A stretch of DNA of 64,000 nt from Rhabdornis inornatus (taxonomy: Eukaryota; Chordata; Aves; Passeriformes; Rhabdornithidae): contig VWZS01004848.1 in the NCBI GenBank assembly GCA_013397075.1, forward strand, positions 566,877 to 630,876. Reading direction: 5' to 3'. This document shows positions 38,472 to 51,000 of this stretch, piece by piece (the first letter of the stretch is position 1; every line of letters starts with the position of its first letter). The translations under genes and the position numbers were made by a program. The notes under the pieces are model-generated. The model did no database searches. It was not told where the DNA came from and saw only the letters and a program-made list of their open reading frames with translations.

Positions 38472-38720
38472 TGTTTTGGGACTGATGTGGCTCCCTGTGT
38501 GGTGGGAGGGTTACTCCTAACTTTGTGGGAGTACTTTTATTCTGAACATGGCTGATTTACCCCTCCAGCCAGCTGGCCTCCAACACTGCTAAGGCATAAA
38601 TAAGAGGCTGTGGCCCTCTTGCTGTGATGATAAGGTTCTTGTTAGCCTCTGGAAACCACTGGTAAACACATTACTCCCTGGAGTGTCTGTAGCTAGGAGG
38701 GAAGGAGGGAAAGGGAAACA
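38472..38720 (+). mobile_element. Probable short LTR (TG...CA)
   Basis: A 249-bp block begins TGTTTTGGGACTGATG and ends GGGAAACA. It contains a TATA-like CATAAATAAGAGGC and TGATAAGGTTCTTGTTAGCC, and it is compositionally unlike the flanks. The layout and sequence resemble a small avian ERV LTR. No target-site duplication is visible, so the borders are tentative. Confidence 0.4.
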
Positions 38721-38730
38721 AGGGAAGGGT

Positions 38731-38872
38731 AACCATGAAAGTAGCTCAGTTGGCTGGAGCATAGTGCTAATAGTGCAAAGATTGTGGGCTCAATCCCTGT
38801 ACTGTCCATTTCAAGAGGTGGAATCAGTGCTCCTTGTACATCCCTTCCAAGTCAGAATAGTCTGTATTATTT
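38731..38872 (+). mobile_element. SINE with tRNA-Ile-derived head and CR1-like tail
   Basis: The head at about 38735-38807 aligns by eye with tRNA-Ile(AAU). It has an intact A box TAGCTCAGTTGG (38742-38753), an anticodon loop CTAATAG with anticodon AAT, and a B box GGCTCAATCCC that has lost its CpG (expected GGTTCGATCCC). After an unrelated linker the tail reads TGCTCCTTGTACATCCC and TTCCAAGTCAGAATAGTCTG. This matches the CR1-derived 3' end used for trans-mobilisation by CR1. This structure is that of the passerine TguSINE1 group, from memory. The copy is diverged and unlikely to be active. Confidence 0.85.
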
Positions 38873-38962
38873 TCTACATTGTCAGCATGCCACAGTCCTC
38901 CCATGAGAGGGAGGCAAGGAGGGCTTCCATCAGGACTTCCTGAAGGGATGATCATCTACTTC

Positions 38963-39545
38963 ATAGCATCACAGGATCAGAGAACAGTTCTTATGAGAAA
39001 GGACCTTTGGAGACTGCCTAGTCCAAACCTCCCTCTCAAAGAAAGATGAGCCAGACCAGGTCACCCAAGACTGTGTACATCCCTCTGCAAGGATATTTAT
39101 TAGCATTGCTAAGACCACCCTGACCCTTCTTGCCTACAGGCTAAACAGTACCAGATCTGCCAGTCCTTCCTTGTATATCTCCTAATAACCATAACTGGAC
39201 TTGCTGCAACATGTGTCTGTGTCTCTTGTGCTGTGTGGAACCCAACAATAGACTGAGCACTCCAGCTGTGCCTCAGCAGCAAAAAGTTAGGAGTAAAGGA
39301 TCACGTCCCTTGACCTACTCCTTCTCATGCATCCTGGGATGCTGTTGGCCTGCTCAGCTGCAATCATGTTTTTACAGCTCACGTTAAGCCTCCTGGCCAC
39401 CAGAAGCCAGGTCATATTCTGCAAAGTTGTTTTGTAGCCAGTCAACCCCCAACATGCAGTTGCTGCGTGGGATTGGTTCTCTGCAGTGGCATGACTTTAC
39501 ACTTCCCCTTGTTAAACTTCATGAGGTTCTTGTCATAAAGCAGAA
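38963..39545 (-). mobile_element. CR1 LINE fragment reaching into ORF2
   Basis: The plus strand starts TCATAGCATCACAGGATCAG, the reverse complement of the CR1 3' end. It passes through CCTTCTCATGCATCCTGGGA and TTAAGCCTCCTGGCCACCAG. It reaches ACTTTACACTTCCCCTTGTT and AAACTTCATGAGGTTCTTGT, which on the minus strand encodes the MKFNKGKC segment after the RT core. The copy is old and frame-broken. Its 3' end faces the 3' end of the SINE 90 bp to the left. A 123-codon plus-strand frame (39554-39925) lies just outside and is not recognised. Confidence 0.85.
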
Positions 39546-40832
39546 TCTAGTTTATGGGTCTGCAGAAAATTGTGGGTCTAGGCAAAGTACCCCTCACAGG
39601 TTTTGTGGGAAAACATGAAAGAATATTATTAAGAGTGAAGCAGTCTCTCTTCTGTCTCCTTACATTACAGAACTTTCTCTCAACCAGATGGGAGCAATGG
39701 TATCAGCTCTGCCAGTGGCTGAGTTTTGTCTGCCCAGCACAGAAAACTTTTCAACATATTTTAAGAACAAAGGCACAAACAGCATACTTTTTATTGCTTT
39801 TATTTAATGACACAGAATATAGATTCTCACACCTCAACAGACTCAAATTGGTTCTATCACAGCTCTGCTTTGATAAATTTGTCCTCAGCCCAGTATCAAA
39901 GGTCAAAAGTCTAGATCCTCATTAATAACTCATAAAATTTTTATGGCACCATAAAAGAGAAGAAGAATGAAGTGAATGTCTACTGTTTTAGCAGCTGTAC
40001 AAATCCAGAAACTGAGTTAAGAAAATTCATCGCTTTAATTGCACAACTAGACACTGTAGGAAAGAATTTCCTTTCTGAGATGCATCCAGTTTAGAATTAG
40101 ATTTTCTTGGAGTGTCAGTCAGGGCAGGCATAAAAACCTTGGTCTAAAATCTAGTGATCTTAATTTTTTCCAAGAGAATCCAACAACAGTGATGTTAAAG
40201 TGAGTATTGGGCTTTGATTCCTGTTTTTTCATGCCATACTCAACAGATTCATATACAAGGACTGTTTTCCTTATAATTCTCACTTGTGTCCAGGCTACAG
40301 ATTTTCTGAGACAAAGATGGGAGAAGAAACCTCATATCTGTTGTGTTTTCTAGCAATTCTGTCTAAAGCCTGTCTAATCCTTCTGTTTCCCACTAGAAAG
40401 AAAAAAGAGAAAACTCACATCCAAGCCCATTTAAAAAATAGCTGTTGAACAGCTATACTGGTTAATTACGCTGGTTATGGATCCAACTGGAATTCCAAAC
40501 CTTTCAGGGATACTTGATGTTTTTTAGGTTTTTTTTCCTTCTAGAAATGTTTTGATAGACATCATCAATAATTATAACATTGAGCTATACTTTGCATTTG
40601 AACATTAAAACTGTGAATGTACAATGTGTTTATGTGTGCGCACGCACATGAAGTTATTACATGCAATGTCACTTTGGAATTCAGCCAGCTCTTAAATAAG
40701 ATTTATATTTATTTCATTCAGGCTTAAGAAGAATTTTGCACATACATTTTAAGCATGAATATAATAGATACATACGTGCGTAAATAAACATACCCCCTTA
40801 AACCTACCTAAATCTATTCATATGCTGTATGT

Positions 40833-40910
40833 GGTGTGTGTATATATATTATTTTTAATTTTGTATATATTCAACATTTATAGATAGAGAGAGAGAAGAA
40901 AAGAGAGAGG
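40833..40910. repeat. Short TG/TA and GA dinucleotide repeats
   Basis: GTGGTGTGTGTATATATATT is followed 30 bp later by ATAGATAGAGAGAGAGAAGA and more GA units. All are short and interrupted. Confidence 0.75.
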
Positions 40911-41079
40911 CAGATAACTGAGTAAGTGAGAGAATGGAGAGAATCCTTCATGGGTCCAGGTTTCCCAACCTTCTAAGTCTTTACAGGGTAACTTTGGTTT
41001 AGATGAGCAATATGTTGAACTATTTATTTTCCCACCAGGACAACAGCAGGCCTTTGATGGATGTCTAACTCCTATTCTT

Positions 41080-41094
41080 CAGCAGCAGCAGCAG
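41080..41094. repeat. (CAG)5 triplet repeat
   Basis: Five CAG units are followed by CATCTG. It is noncoding here as far as can be seen, although a minus-strand frame (41079-41297) ends in a run of Cys codons from it. Confidence 0.95.
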
Positions 41095-44000
41095 CATCTG
41101 TGACACAAGATCTCAAGAGGAAGTGACTTTTGCAACTCACTCATACTCCTGTCCCTCTGTTCTTGCAATCTGATACTATAATGCATTTTATCTTCAGCTG
41201 CAGTTCCCTCATGATTTTCTTCCATTTTTTCCTTCATCTTCCAGCTTTCTGTCTTCCTTTGTCCTTCTGCAGTATCCTTTCCCCCATAAATGTACAAAAC
41301 ACCTTTTTGTTGTTCTTTTTTTTTCCACTTGGTTCTGTACTCAAGAGCTTCAAAGGAAACTGAGCACAGCTATCAGTTATGCTCGTTTCCCCATCTGAAA
41401 ACAGAGGGCAGAGAAAACATGAGCGGAGGTGTCCCTTGAGACAGAACTATGCACCTGGATTATGAGACTTAATGAGAATATATGAATGTAGCAAAGCATA
41501 AAAAGTCGTGTCATTGAGTGAAAAGCAGCAGTTCATGAGTTCAGAAAGTAGAGCATAGCATAATCTCACAAGTATTTCAGGTGATTGTTTTCTATCTTTT
41601 TCATCCTACTCAGATTTTTTATTTCTATGAACATGCAATCAAATCAAAGCGAGATAAAATGTTTCCTGATCTTTTTTGCCTTTTAAAATAAATAGTTTTC
41701 GACTTTGAAGATTTGAGGTTTTTGGGGTTTATTTATTTTCTCCAAGAGCTATATCTCAGGGGGTCACAACCTTGAGCATCTATATTAATTTTCTTTTTCT
41801 TGTAGAATTCATGCTTCTACAACCCTGATAGTAATTTAACATATTTATATGTAGTTCTAGTGAGGCTTGTTCTCTAGAGTTCAAATCTTAGCCAACAGCT
41901 TGCTGTGATCCTAATGAAAATCTGTATCTGTCACTCTACAAAAATTGCCTAAAATGATACTTCAAAAACTAATACTTCAGCTTGCAGAAAATATGCAAAT
42001 AGAGATCCTAAATGTAATATGCCATAATTTTAATGAAATCAGCTGCTCAGCACTTACATTTATGGAAATAAATACATATTAAAGATGTGCACTGGCTCGC
42101 TAGGCTAATTTGTGATGTTCTTTCTGCTGTACTCAGTCACTGAAAATTCATGTCTCAACTCCATGAGGTGGATCTGAATTTAATGACATTAAGTGACAGT
42201 TTTTTGCATTCTAGGTTGTACAAACTTCATGGGAAAGTTTATTACTGTATATGTCTGGAGATCATAGAAATAAACTGAAAAGGCAAATACTAGGTTAAGA
42301 TAAATGTCCTCCTGACCATCGATTATATAATAACACTATATAATATTTATTTTTGTTCATTAGTATCTATCAGCCATGAACTTATTCATGACACAGATTA
42401 AAGAAAAGATTCTTTTAAATATAAATTGCATTCAAAATATAAACAGCAGTATATCTTCCTTAGTCAACCTCAAATTTGACAATACCATTAATCTGATTAT
42501 TTTCTTAAAATTCAGCTTTAACTTAATTAACTCAATTCAGAACCTATGTAAATATGAAACAAATACAAATGAATACTCCTATCTGTATTTAAAATATTAA
42601 AAGTTATATAAACAAAGCAAATATATGAAAGTCAAGTTACACAAACTGGGAACACTAGAGCTGACTGGAAAAAAATGTTGGGTGTATATTTTCTTGTGTC
42701 TTTGTGACCTACAATATAACACATAATCCAGTTCTGTCAGTGCCAAGCTATCTGGTAGGAATGCTGCTGAATTACTGTAAATAGCTTGCCATTCCCAATA
42801 GAGACAGGTGCAAAATTCAGTCTAAAATGCAGGCTTGTCCTTCTTATCCTACAAGAATTGAGTATCATATATGGCTATATTTACAGAGCAATAATAGTAT
42901 TTTCTTTCTCTGAAGCACCATAAAAATTATATTTGTAGTAAATTTCTGAAGTAATAAAGAAAGGGTGCATTCTGTTCATTAGAGACTTAGAGATAATTTA
43001 AATGCCAAATGTTTTGTTACAAAAATATCATCTTGCTCTTGCTATTATTATTTCTTTAAATTTTCTTAGCTTTTAGAATATTTATTCATAGTCTGACATA
43101 TCTTTATGTTAAGTACTGTGTAAATACAAGTCATAAACAATCATTACTCAAAAATATTATTTTCATGGCAGTGAGACTAAGGAGAAAAACAAACAGAATT
43201 TTGATGGGCCATCCAGATCAGGGGCCTCAGTTATCCAGAAGCCAAGCACTTGACAAGCTTCTTGTAACTGTCAGCAAAGAAGATATTTGGTGGGGTTTTG
43301 TAGAAATCTAATTTCTACATCATGGCAGATGTATATGGGAATATTTCCTTAAACATGCAGGACAGTCTGGGAGGAACTATACATGTGTTTGTTCCAAAAT
43401 GTCTTTAAATAAACAATATGAAGTTGCAGCAATGGCCATATGTGGCTGTCAGTCTGAACAGTAAATGAGAGATGGAAAACAATGATAAAGAGAAGTAGCA
43501 TAAACTTGATTTCAGATGAAAGGCACAATTATTAAATGGATGAACAATTAGGAATTACATAGTCAAAGTTACAGCCTGGGAAAATGAACCTGGAATGCTG
43601 TTTTCATATGGACTCTAAGTGGGGATAGTTTGCCTTTGGTAGGATCTAAAGGAAAGAAATTATATAGCTGAAGAGAAAAAGGAAAAAGGAGACGAGATTG
43701 ATTTCAGCTAAATTTAGACTTCTGCAGCATGAATATTTACACAGGAGCTAGTCCTCCAAGATATAGGAACTTTTGGGGAAAAAATGTAAAAAAAAATTGA
43801 TTGGATGACTATTTTAGCAAAATTTCCACTCTATAACAGCTATTTTTCTACACTGTATAAGGAGAAATCCAAAAAAAGAGCACAGATGCAAATGTCTCCA
43901 CTGCATATAGGTGATTGAAATCAGTCAAATAGCATGCAAAAGGATTATATTACAGGTAGAAGAGATTAATGGAAAACTGTGTATTAAAGGTAATGTACAA

Positions 44001-45583
44001 AAGGAAGACACACTGTTTAAATATAACCTATACCTGAGGACCTAGAGAGGCTATCTAAGTAAAGTGCGCTGAATGACACACACAGACACTTCCCCTGGTA
44101 TAGGCATTAAGGAAGGAAGAACAAAAGCACTTTAAATTTCCTTTACAATATTTGTTTAGACGAGTTGAGCTAGATGAGGTGACTAGATAATCACCAGGTA
44201 ATATTGGAGAAACACATCAGAATTTTGCCTTAGACAGGAAGAAATCGCTCTGCTGTGAAGTGGCAGACTGGTGTATTCTGGTTGTATAACCATGTTTGGA
44301 TGACGAAGAAGAAAGGACCCCTGGCAGATATATGGAACATACACAGAATACAGCATGAAGAGGCGTTCCCTAAAGGACATGGCAACTGGGGCTTAGAAGA
44401 GGACAGAGTCACCACAGAAAAAGAGGACACTTAAGAAAACAAGCATGACAATGTTGAGGATGGATGACTGTTGGTGGCAGTCAGAGCAGGGAATGAGATT
44501 GGTTCTGGTACTTGCCATTGGAAATGAAAAATGTAATAGGGCTTTTATGCACTGCAGCTCACACCAGCCATACATGAACAAGTTTTTGATTGAAATGAGA
44601 ATTAAATTAGCTTTGCACTAAAAAAACCCTCAAAGGAAATGAATAAGAAGACTGGTGCAAATGCAAGTGTGTGTTTGAACATATTTTTTTCTCTTTACGA
44701 GAATGGAAATATATAGAACATTTTTGTAATGTGAGACAAGAAGCAGAGGTCAAAATGCTCAAAAATGTCACAATGTGAGGTAAGGAGACGGTATGAGACT
44801 CTTTAGGCCACTTTGTGGAAGAGAGGAGAACAGAAGATTCCTCATCCTCAACATGGGAGAAACATGAGAGGGTGAAAAGAGAAAAAAAAAATAAAAAGAA
44901 CAGACTCACACTTTATCTCCTTCCTCTCAATAGAAATTGGCAAGGTCCTCTGAGGAGAGGGAAAATAGGGGCAGCAGGAGGTTGTGACGAATGAGTTGAA
45001 GAAAATAGAAGTTATGATTTTAGATATGGAAATCAATTAATTTGGAGAAGCTGAATTATTTTAGACAGAAAATGTTAGTACTGACTGAAGAATATAACAA
45101 AGGTGTAAGGAAGCAAGCCTCCACCAAGAATTTCCTCCAGCAATTCCCATTCCAACAGTGGAGAAACTAGATTCTGATGGTTTTGTTGGGTGAATAGTTC
45201 CGTAAGGCATTTGGATAGGATGATGGGCCATCAGAAACTTTTAGTCCATCTGGCTGCATGCTCTTCACAAGTGAATACACCAAAGCCATCTAATGGTCTG
45301 TGAATATAAAAAGGATTGCTGTATCTGGGTTGTTGGTTCTGGCTTTTGTTAATTTATTAATTGGATTTTTTTTTTTAATCTTCACTTATATTAGTAGCCA
45401 GTTAGTCCTTTTTCATGCAGAACTTTCTCTATTTGTCAAGTTTTTACAACCTTTTTTTTTTTTTCTTCTCACTTTACATCCTAGAACCTCCTTGAGCTGA
45501 GCATAGGCATCTTATCCAGGAGGAAATCACCTCCCTCCCTGCTGGATCCAGTTTCACCTCATTCAGAGAGTAGTAACCAGGGT

Positions 45584-46187
45584 TTCATTATTTAAACCCA
45601 GATATTAACTGTTTAGTTGCAGTTCACTCACTTCCCCCCGCTTCTTCCCCTCCTTGTTGGGATGGGGAAAAGGATCAGAAGAGCAAAACTGGCAAAATTC
45701 GTGGGTTAAGATAAACACAGTAAGAGGCAAAGAAAAAGCTGCATGTACAAACAAAGTAGAACAAGGAATTCATCCACCACTTCCCATAGGTGAATGGGAA
45801 GGCAAGTGTTCAGCTATTCCTGGGAAAACGGAGCTCCATCATGTCTAATGATTACTTGGGAAGACAAGTGCTATCACTCTTAGTGTCCCCCTACTTCCTT
45901 CTTCTTCCCCTATCCTTATTTGCTGAGTGTGATGTCATATGGTATGGAATATCTTTTTGGCCAGTTCAGGTCATTTGTCCTGGCCATGCTCCCTCCCATC
46001 TTCTTGTGCACCTTTGTGTTGGCAGAGCATGAGAAACTGAAAAGTCCTTGACTTAGGGTAAGTATTACTGAGCAACAACAAAAACATCAATGTGTTATCA
46101 ACATTATTCTCATACTAAATCCCAAAACAGAGAACTGAAGCAGCTACTCAGAAAAAAATTAACTCTGTCTCAGGCAAAACCAGCACA
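45584..46187 (+). mobile_element. Solo avian ERV-type LTR, about 600 bp
   Basis: This is the same family as the LTR at 27322. Shared blocks are TTCGTGGGTTAAGATAAACA, AAGGCAAGTGTTCAGCTATT, GAGTGTGATGTCATATGGTA and TATGGAATATCTTTTTGGCC. Beyond the point where the other copy breaks it continues with CATCTTCTTGTGCACC, CAATGTGTTATCAACATTAT and a terminal AAAACCAGCACA. The start is degraded (TTTCATTATTTAAACCCAG instead of TGTCATGG...). No primer-binding site or gag-pol sequence follows, so it is a solo LTR formed by LTR-LTR recombination. It is diverged and probably inert. Confidence 0.85.
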
Positions 46188-46939
46188 CAGGGTAAGAAAA
46201 ACAGTAGACCTTTTTGCATATTCACAAGTTTTTAACAAAACCCAATATGCTATAGAGATTCTGTGAGCAAACAAATTAGACAGTTATGCCATGCATTACA
46301 TTGAAGAGTGGGAAAGAAAGGCAAAGAGTTGGTACAGATGGAAGTGACACATGGAACAACTTTGCTGAGGCAAGAGAGCCTGGGAGGAGAAGAATTCATC
46401 AAGCCCCACAACAAATAAACAAGGAGACAGGATTTCTTCTCATCAAGACATCAGTCATCAACTGAAAGTCACTAAAGAGTCCAGCTACAGAGCACTGCAG
46501 CAGATCCTGGCAGCAAAGCCAGGTGATGGTCACACAAGAGGGTATCAGCACCACAAGAATAACAGATGTCCCAAACCTGATGTCCTTTTTTGCATATGAA
46601 GTGAGAAACTTAATTTGCAAGCAGAGTAGGAATCAGAGGAGATATCACCTCATCAGATATCATTAACAAGAAATCTGAACTGTTGTTATTAACAGGAGAG
46701 AAGGGAACAACATTAGGAATAACTTGTAAAGGAGGCAACGTGAGAGCGTCTCATGTGGCCCACTGTAAACATGAGCAATAAAAAAAAAATAAAATGTGAA
46801 GGAGAAGAAAAAGAACAAAGTGAGAGGATAGAAGGGTTGGAATCATCAGTTTGGGGTCTCCTAGACCACATATGGGGGCTGCCAAGCAGAGACTGCTAAG
46901 GTGTTCACACATCACCTCTAAGGGTGGACTGAGGGACCA
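46188..46939. other. Sequence between solo LTR and CR1, no gene seen
   Basis: The GC content is somewhat higher than in distant flanks. It contains no recognised exon. A GCAATAAAAAAAAAATAAAA stretch at about 46774 could be an old poly-A tail or a polyadenylation signal. Part may be unrecognised ERV or CR1 5' material. Confidence 0.45.
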
Positions 46940-48042
46940 TCAGATGGCTACTCATGGTTTGGATGGGTGCATTGGTCACCAGATAGAACTGTCAGGATGG
47001 CTGAGTCCAGAAAGTGATGGTGTATGGAGTTACATCCAGTTGGTGGCCAGTCAGTAGCGAGGATTCTCAGGACTCAGTAGTGGTGCCAGTCCTGTTTAAT
47101 ATATTTATAGATGGTCTGGACCAGCTGATTGATTGAGTGTACCTTCAGTCAATTTGCAGATGACACCGATCTGGGCAGGAGTGTTGCTCTGCTGGAGGGT
47201 AGGAAAGCTCTACAGAGGGAGCTGGATGGGCTGGATCAATGAGCTGAGCCACTTGTATGAGGTGGAATGAGGTGAAGGACTGGATTTTGCATTTGGTTCA
47301 CAAAAAAACCCACGTGGTGATACAGGCTGGGGGAAGACTGTAAAACTGCTTGGTGGAAAAAGATCTGGGGGTGTTGGTCAACAGTTACCTGTTGGGGCCA
47401 ACAGCAGCCAACAGTGTGCCCAGATAGCCAAGAAGCACCCTGGTTTGTATCAAAAATAATGTGGTCAGCAGGACCAGGGAAGTGGTTGTCCTTCTGTACT
47501 TGACACTGGTGAGGGCACACCTAAAGTCCTGTGTTCAGCTCTGGGTCCCTCGCTGCAAGACAGACAGTGAAGTACTGGACCCTGTCCAGAGAAGAGCAGC
47601 AAAACTTGTGAGGGATTTGGAATACAAGTCTTATGAGGAGCAGCTGAAAGACATAGATTTGTTTAGCCTGGAGGAAAGGAGCCTCAGGGGACACCTTATC
47701 ACTCTACAATTACCTGAGAAGATACTGTAGCCAGTTGAAGTTAGTCTTTTCTCCCAGGTACGGACAGGATGAGAGGCAATGGCCTCAAATTGCACCAGGG
47801 GAGATTTAGAATAGATATTAAGAAAATATTCTCCGCTGAAAGGGTTGTCAAGCATTGGAATAAGCTGCCAACTGAAGTGGTGGAATCTCCATCCCTGAAA
47901 GCACTTTAAAGGCATGTGGTTGTAGCCCTTTGTAATACAATTAGTTGTGAACACGATGGTCCTGGGTTGATGGTGGGACTCGATTCTAGCAGTCTTTTCC
48001 AACCTTAATGGTTGTATGGGTTTGTAGTTCTGTGATTTGTTA
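46940..48042 (+). mobile_element. CR1 LINE fragment, longest copy in the window, RT FADD codons kept
   Basis: This is a 5'-truncated CR1 retrotransposon of about 1.1 kb. From the left it shows the region before the RT active site (TACATCCAGTTGGTGGCCAG and GTGCCAGTCCTGTTTAATAT), then SQFADDTDLG with the catalytic FADD codons at 47153-47164 intact. Next come the LLEGRKALQRELDGL block, CTGTCCAGAGAAGAGCAGC and GGCCTCAAATTGCACCAGGG. The 3' end is GTCTTTTCCAACCTTAATGG followed by TTCTGTGATTT. In-frame stops (for example in GATTGATTGAG before FADD) and frameshifts disable it. The 200-codon minus-strand frame at 47631-48233 is mostly antisense of this element and is not a gene. Confidence 0.93.
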
Positions 48043-51000
48043 TTCTGGTGAGAACACAGATCAGGACCAATTGAACAGCAGCCTACAGCAGCTTGAAAGT
48101 CAGATTTTAAGATGGCCAAGCCAATGTCTTTGTGGTAGTGGCAGAAGAAATAACAAGGCCATAAACTATGGCTAGGGACATTCCCACTGGAGAGGAGGAA
48201 GACTTCTCCAGAAAGGTTGTTCATCACTGTCATGTTATGCAGAAAGGCATAAGGGGGAACATTCTGTCCTTGGATTTTTCCAATGACTTAACCAAAACAA
48301 ACCAAATATATTTAAAAAAAAAAAAAATACATGACCCAGTGGTGGTATAGTCCCACCTAAAGTCAAAACTCTGGGCTTGAAAACCTCCAGAGACTCATTT
48401 CAGCCAAGACTTCTATGAAATAATATTTCCTCAAATTGAAGAAATCAAGTCCCCTATACTTTAGTCTGCCAAGATGGATGGCAGGTGCATCCTCAGGACT
48501 CTGTGAGAGCTAACTGTAGAAAATTATCTGTGACAATGGCTGCACTCTCTCTTAGGATTGCACCCGAAATGACAAAAGAAGCTGAGGAGAGGTGTAAAAT
48601 GGGTCATACAGTTATGTAAGGGATAGAGGCAGTGGAATGTGAGGAAAGTGTGGGATGCACGGAGAGTTGTGATAGATGTCCCTGTGTATATTTGCAGAAG
48701 GGAGGGAACTATCCAATCTATTTTATTTCTTAGCCCTTTCGTTCTTCAAACTGGCCATTATTGCTTCTTTCTTTCCAAAATGAGGTACAGAGTCTAGTTT
48801 TTTCCTTTATGTTTGTGCAGCTCAAACTACATGGGAAATTTGATCTTCTATTTCCTCACTGGAACTTCTTGACGTAAACAATAACCATAATTGTCATTTA
48901 GCATAATGATCACAGCCAGTAATTTCTAAATAATTAACAACACTTTGTTTCTTAGTTTTTAATATTAAAGACAAGTGGAGATAGTACATAATGTTCCTTT
49001 TTCTCCAAGGAAGAAACTCCTTGATGGGGAAATAAACAACAATGTGAGATTTCCTTCAATTTCCTCACTGAGGATGAATGGATGAAAAGAAGAAACCATA
49101 CCGAGCATATAACTACTGCACAGTGAAAAATAATGCATTTATTCTTACAAAGGTAGAATTTTTAGGGGCCTAGTTTTTCACCACATTCTTGGTACAAGGG
49201 GATACAAATAAAATGAAGTTCTTATCACTACTGATTTGGGGAAAGGACACAAAATCAATTTATGCATGGACAAACAACTCAAAGGTGAGAGAGATTGCTG
49301 TGTTTTTTATTATTTCAGTTTCTCTGGAAGCAGAATGCACTACTGCACAGGAATCAGATTCTAAGATTTCTATTTTGCACCTGTCCCACCACATGCTGAT
49401 TCTGCAAAACCTCACTCACAAATGTTTGTTCTGATTTTATAGGCAGCTCTTTAAGATCAGTGGAACTGCTTGTGTTACAATAATTTATATGAATAGGTGT
49501 TTGCAAGGTCAATTCCAATTCACAAGGGGCAGCATCCTAAAACAGCCTACACCTCTGCAAAATAAAAAAAGGTTCAGGTTAGATTTAGATGTTAGAACCA
49601 ATAGGATTGTATCTACACTAGCAAACCAAGCAGAGCCTAGGGCTTTCTTTGACACTGAAGCCAACTGGCACATCCTTACTATTAAGCTCTCTTGCCATCA
49701 AAAACAAGCTAACAACATTCAAACTGCCTGTTGGGAATGATTCCCACTCTGTACTAATTTCCAATGCATGCCTGAGAATTATTTTCAAGCACACTAGTTG
49801 GAACAGAGTGATATTGTGCCAGAGACTGTAGTATCATTTTAAGAATATGAATGATCATTTTTTCAGTGTCTCTGCCTGTGCTCTGACATGAATCTACCAG
49901 CATAAGTAAAAGGCTCACAAGCATTTAGTAACTGGGGAAAAAGTGGATTTGAGTTATTGATCTTCAATCCTATCTCACAAATGTTCTCCTATTCCCACCC
50001 ATCCCCTTCTTCCAAAGCATCACTGTAACTGTTAACATCTAAAGTTGCCATATGTTCATGTTTGACATTCAAGTTTTTAAATCTCTGGAATTCCACACTG
50101 TATGCATATCAAATACAGTCCATCTCTCCTGCCTCCATCCAATGGAAATCAGGAATTAGGGATTTCTTTATGAAAACCATCTGCATGGAAATTAGCAAGA
50201 TAGAGTTTTCTAAAAATCTACATTTTTCTAATACATCACCAAAGGATGTAGTTGTATTACAACCCTTTTTTCTTTAAAGATTTGGGAAATGAACTGGATT
50301 CAGTGCTTACTTCAGATGGAGGGAATTCAAATCTACTGTATCCACCTCCCAGAAGCTTTCCCTAACTGCTGAGTGAGACAGAGTATTCTGGAAGAAAAAG
50401 ACTCTTTCTATGTTTCCTGTTGAACTTGTGCTACTTTGCAGCAAGAAACGCAAGATTTAATAGACTGGAGTCATGCCACGAGAGAAAACCCACAAGTTAA
50501 TTAGGGCTGGAAGTGCTGAGATCTCTCTCTACTCCAGATACTGTTTAGATGGTGTATCTGATGTACAATGCATTTAATTGCAGGGCTCAGATACTCTGAA
50601 TTTTGTAAGAGGAAATGGATGAGAAGCCCATTTTAAAATAAGATTCACTGCAGTTACATTCTGAGAGAAACCAGAAGTGCTGGTTTGATCAGCTCTGTTC
50701 TGATCACCCCTCTGTGCAGAATAATAATTTCAGAACTGTGGCAAAGGCCAGTCTTATTTTCTTTTCCTCTTGAAAGAGCTGTGAAAAAACAGCTGAAGCA
50801 AAAGTTGCTAAACAATGCTAATGTGGAAAATCCTACATCTGTCAATCAGGCTTTGTATCATTGGTTGATGGCATTTTGTTGGGGGTAATATTAGTTAAAA
50901 AAAAAAAATGGAGTGAATTTTGAGAAAATATGTAACGGGGGCAGGAACAGTCTTTAGCTCTGATGTTAGCTGACTTGAAATGCCCCATGTCCATACTTTT

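Larger units (their letters stand above)
39546..45583. other. Unique AT-rich sequence without a recognisable gene
   Basis: No exon or transposon is identified with confidence over about 6 kb. Simple repeats at 40833-40910 and 41080-41094 are listed. The 100-codon minus-strand frame at 44607-44909 is Phe/Ser/Leu-rich and reads from purine-rich DNA; it has no known relative. Confidence 0.6.

Noticed and set aside
38735..38807. Functional tRNA-Ile gene
   Set aside because: The acceptor-stem ends do not pair well, the B box is mutated and a CR1-like tail follows, so it is a SINE head and not a tRNA gene.
39554..39925. 123-codon plus-strand frame
   Set aside because: It begins at the edge of a CR1 copy, resembles no known protein, and has AT-rich chance-like codon use.
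45449..45485. Poly-T tract ending CATCCTAG as a splice acceptor
   Set aside because: The downstream sequence runs into the solo LTR with no open frame or donor that stands out.
47631..48233. 200-codon minus-strand open frame, the longest in the window
   Set aside because: Most of it is antisense of the plus-strand CR1 copy at 46940-48042; it has no recognised protein features.
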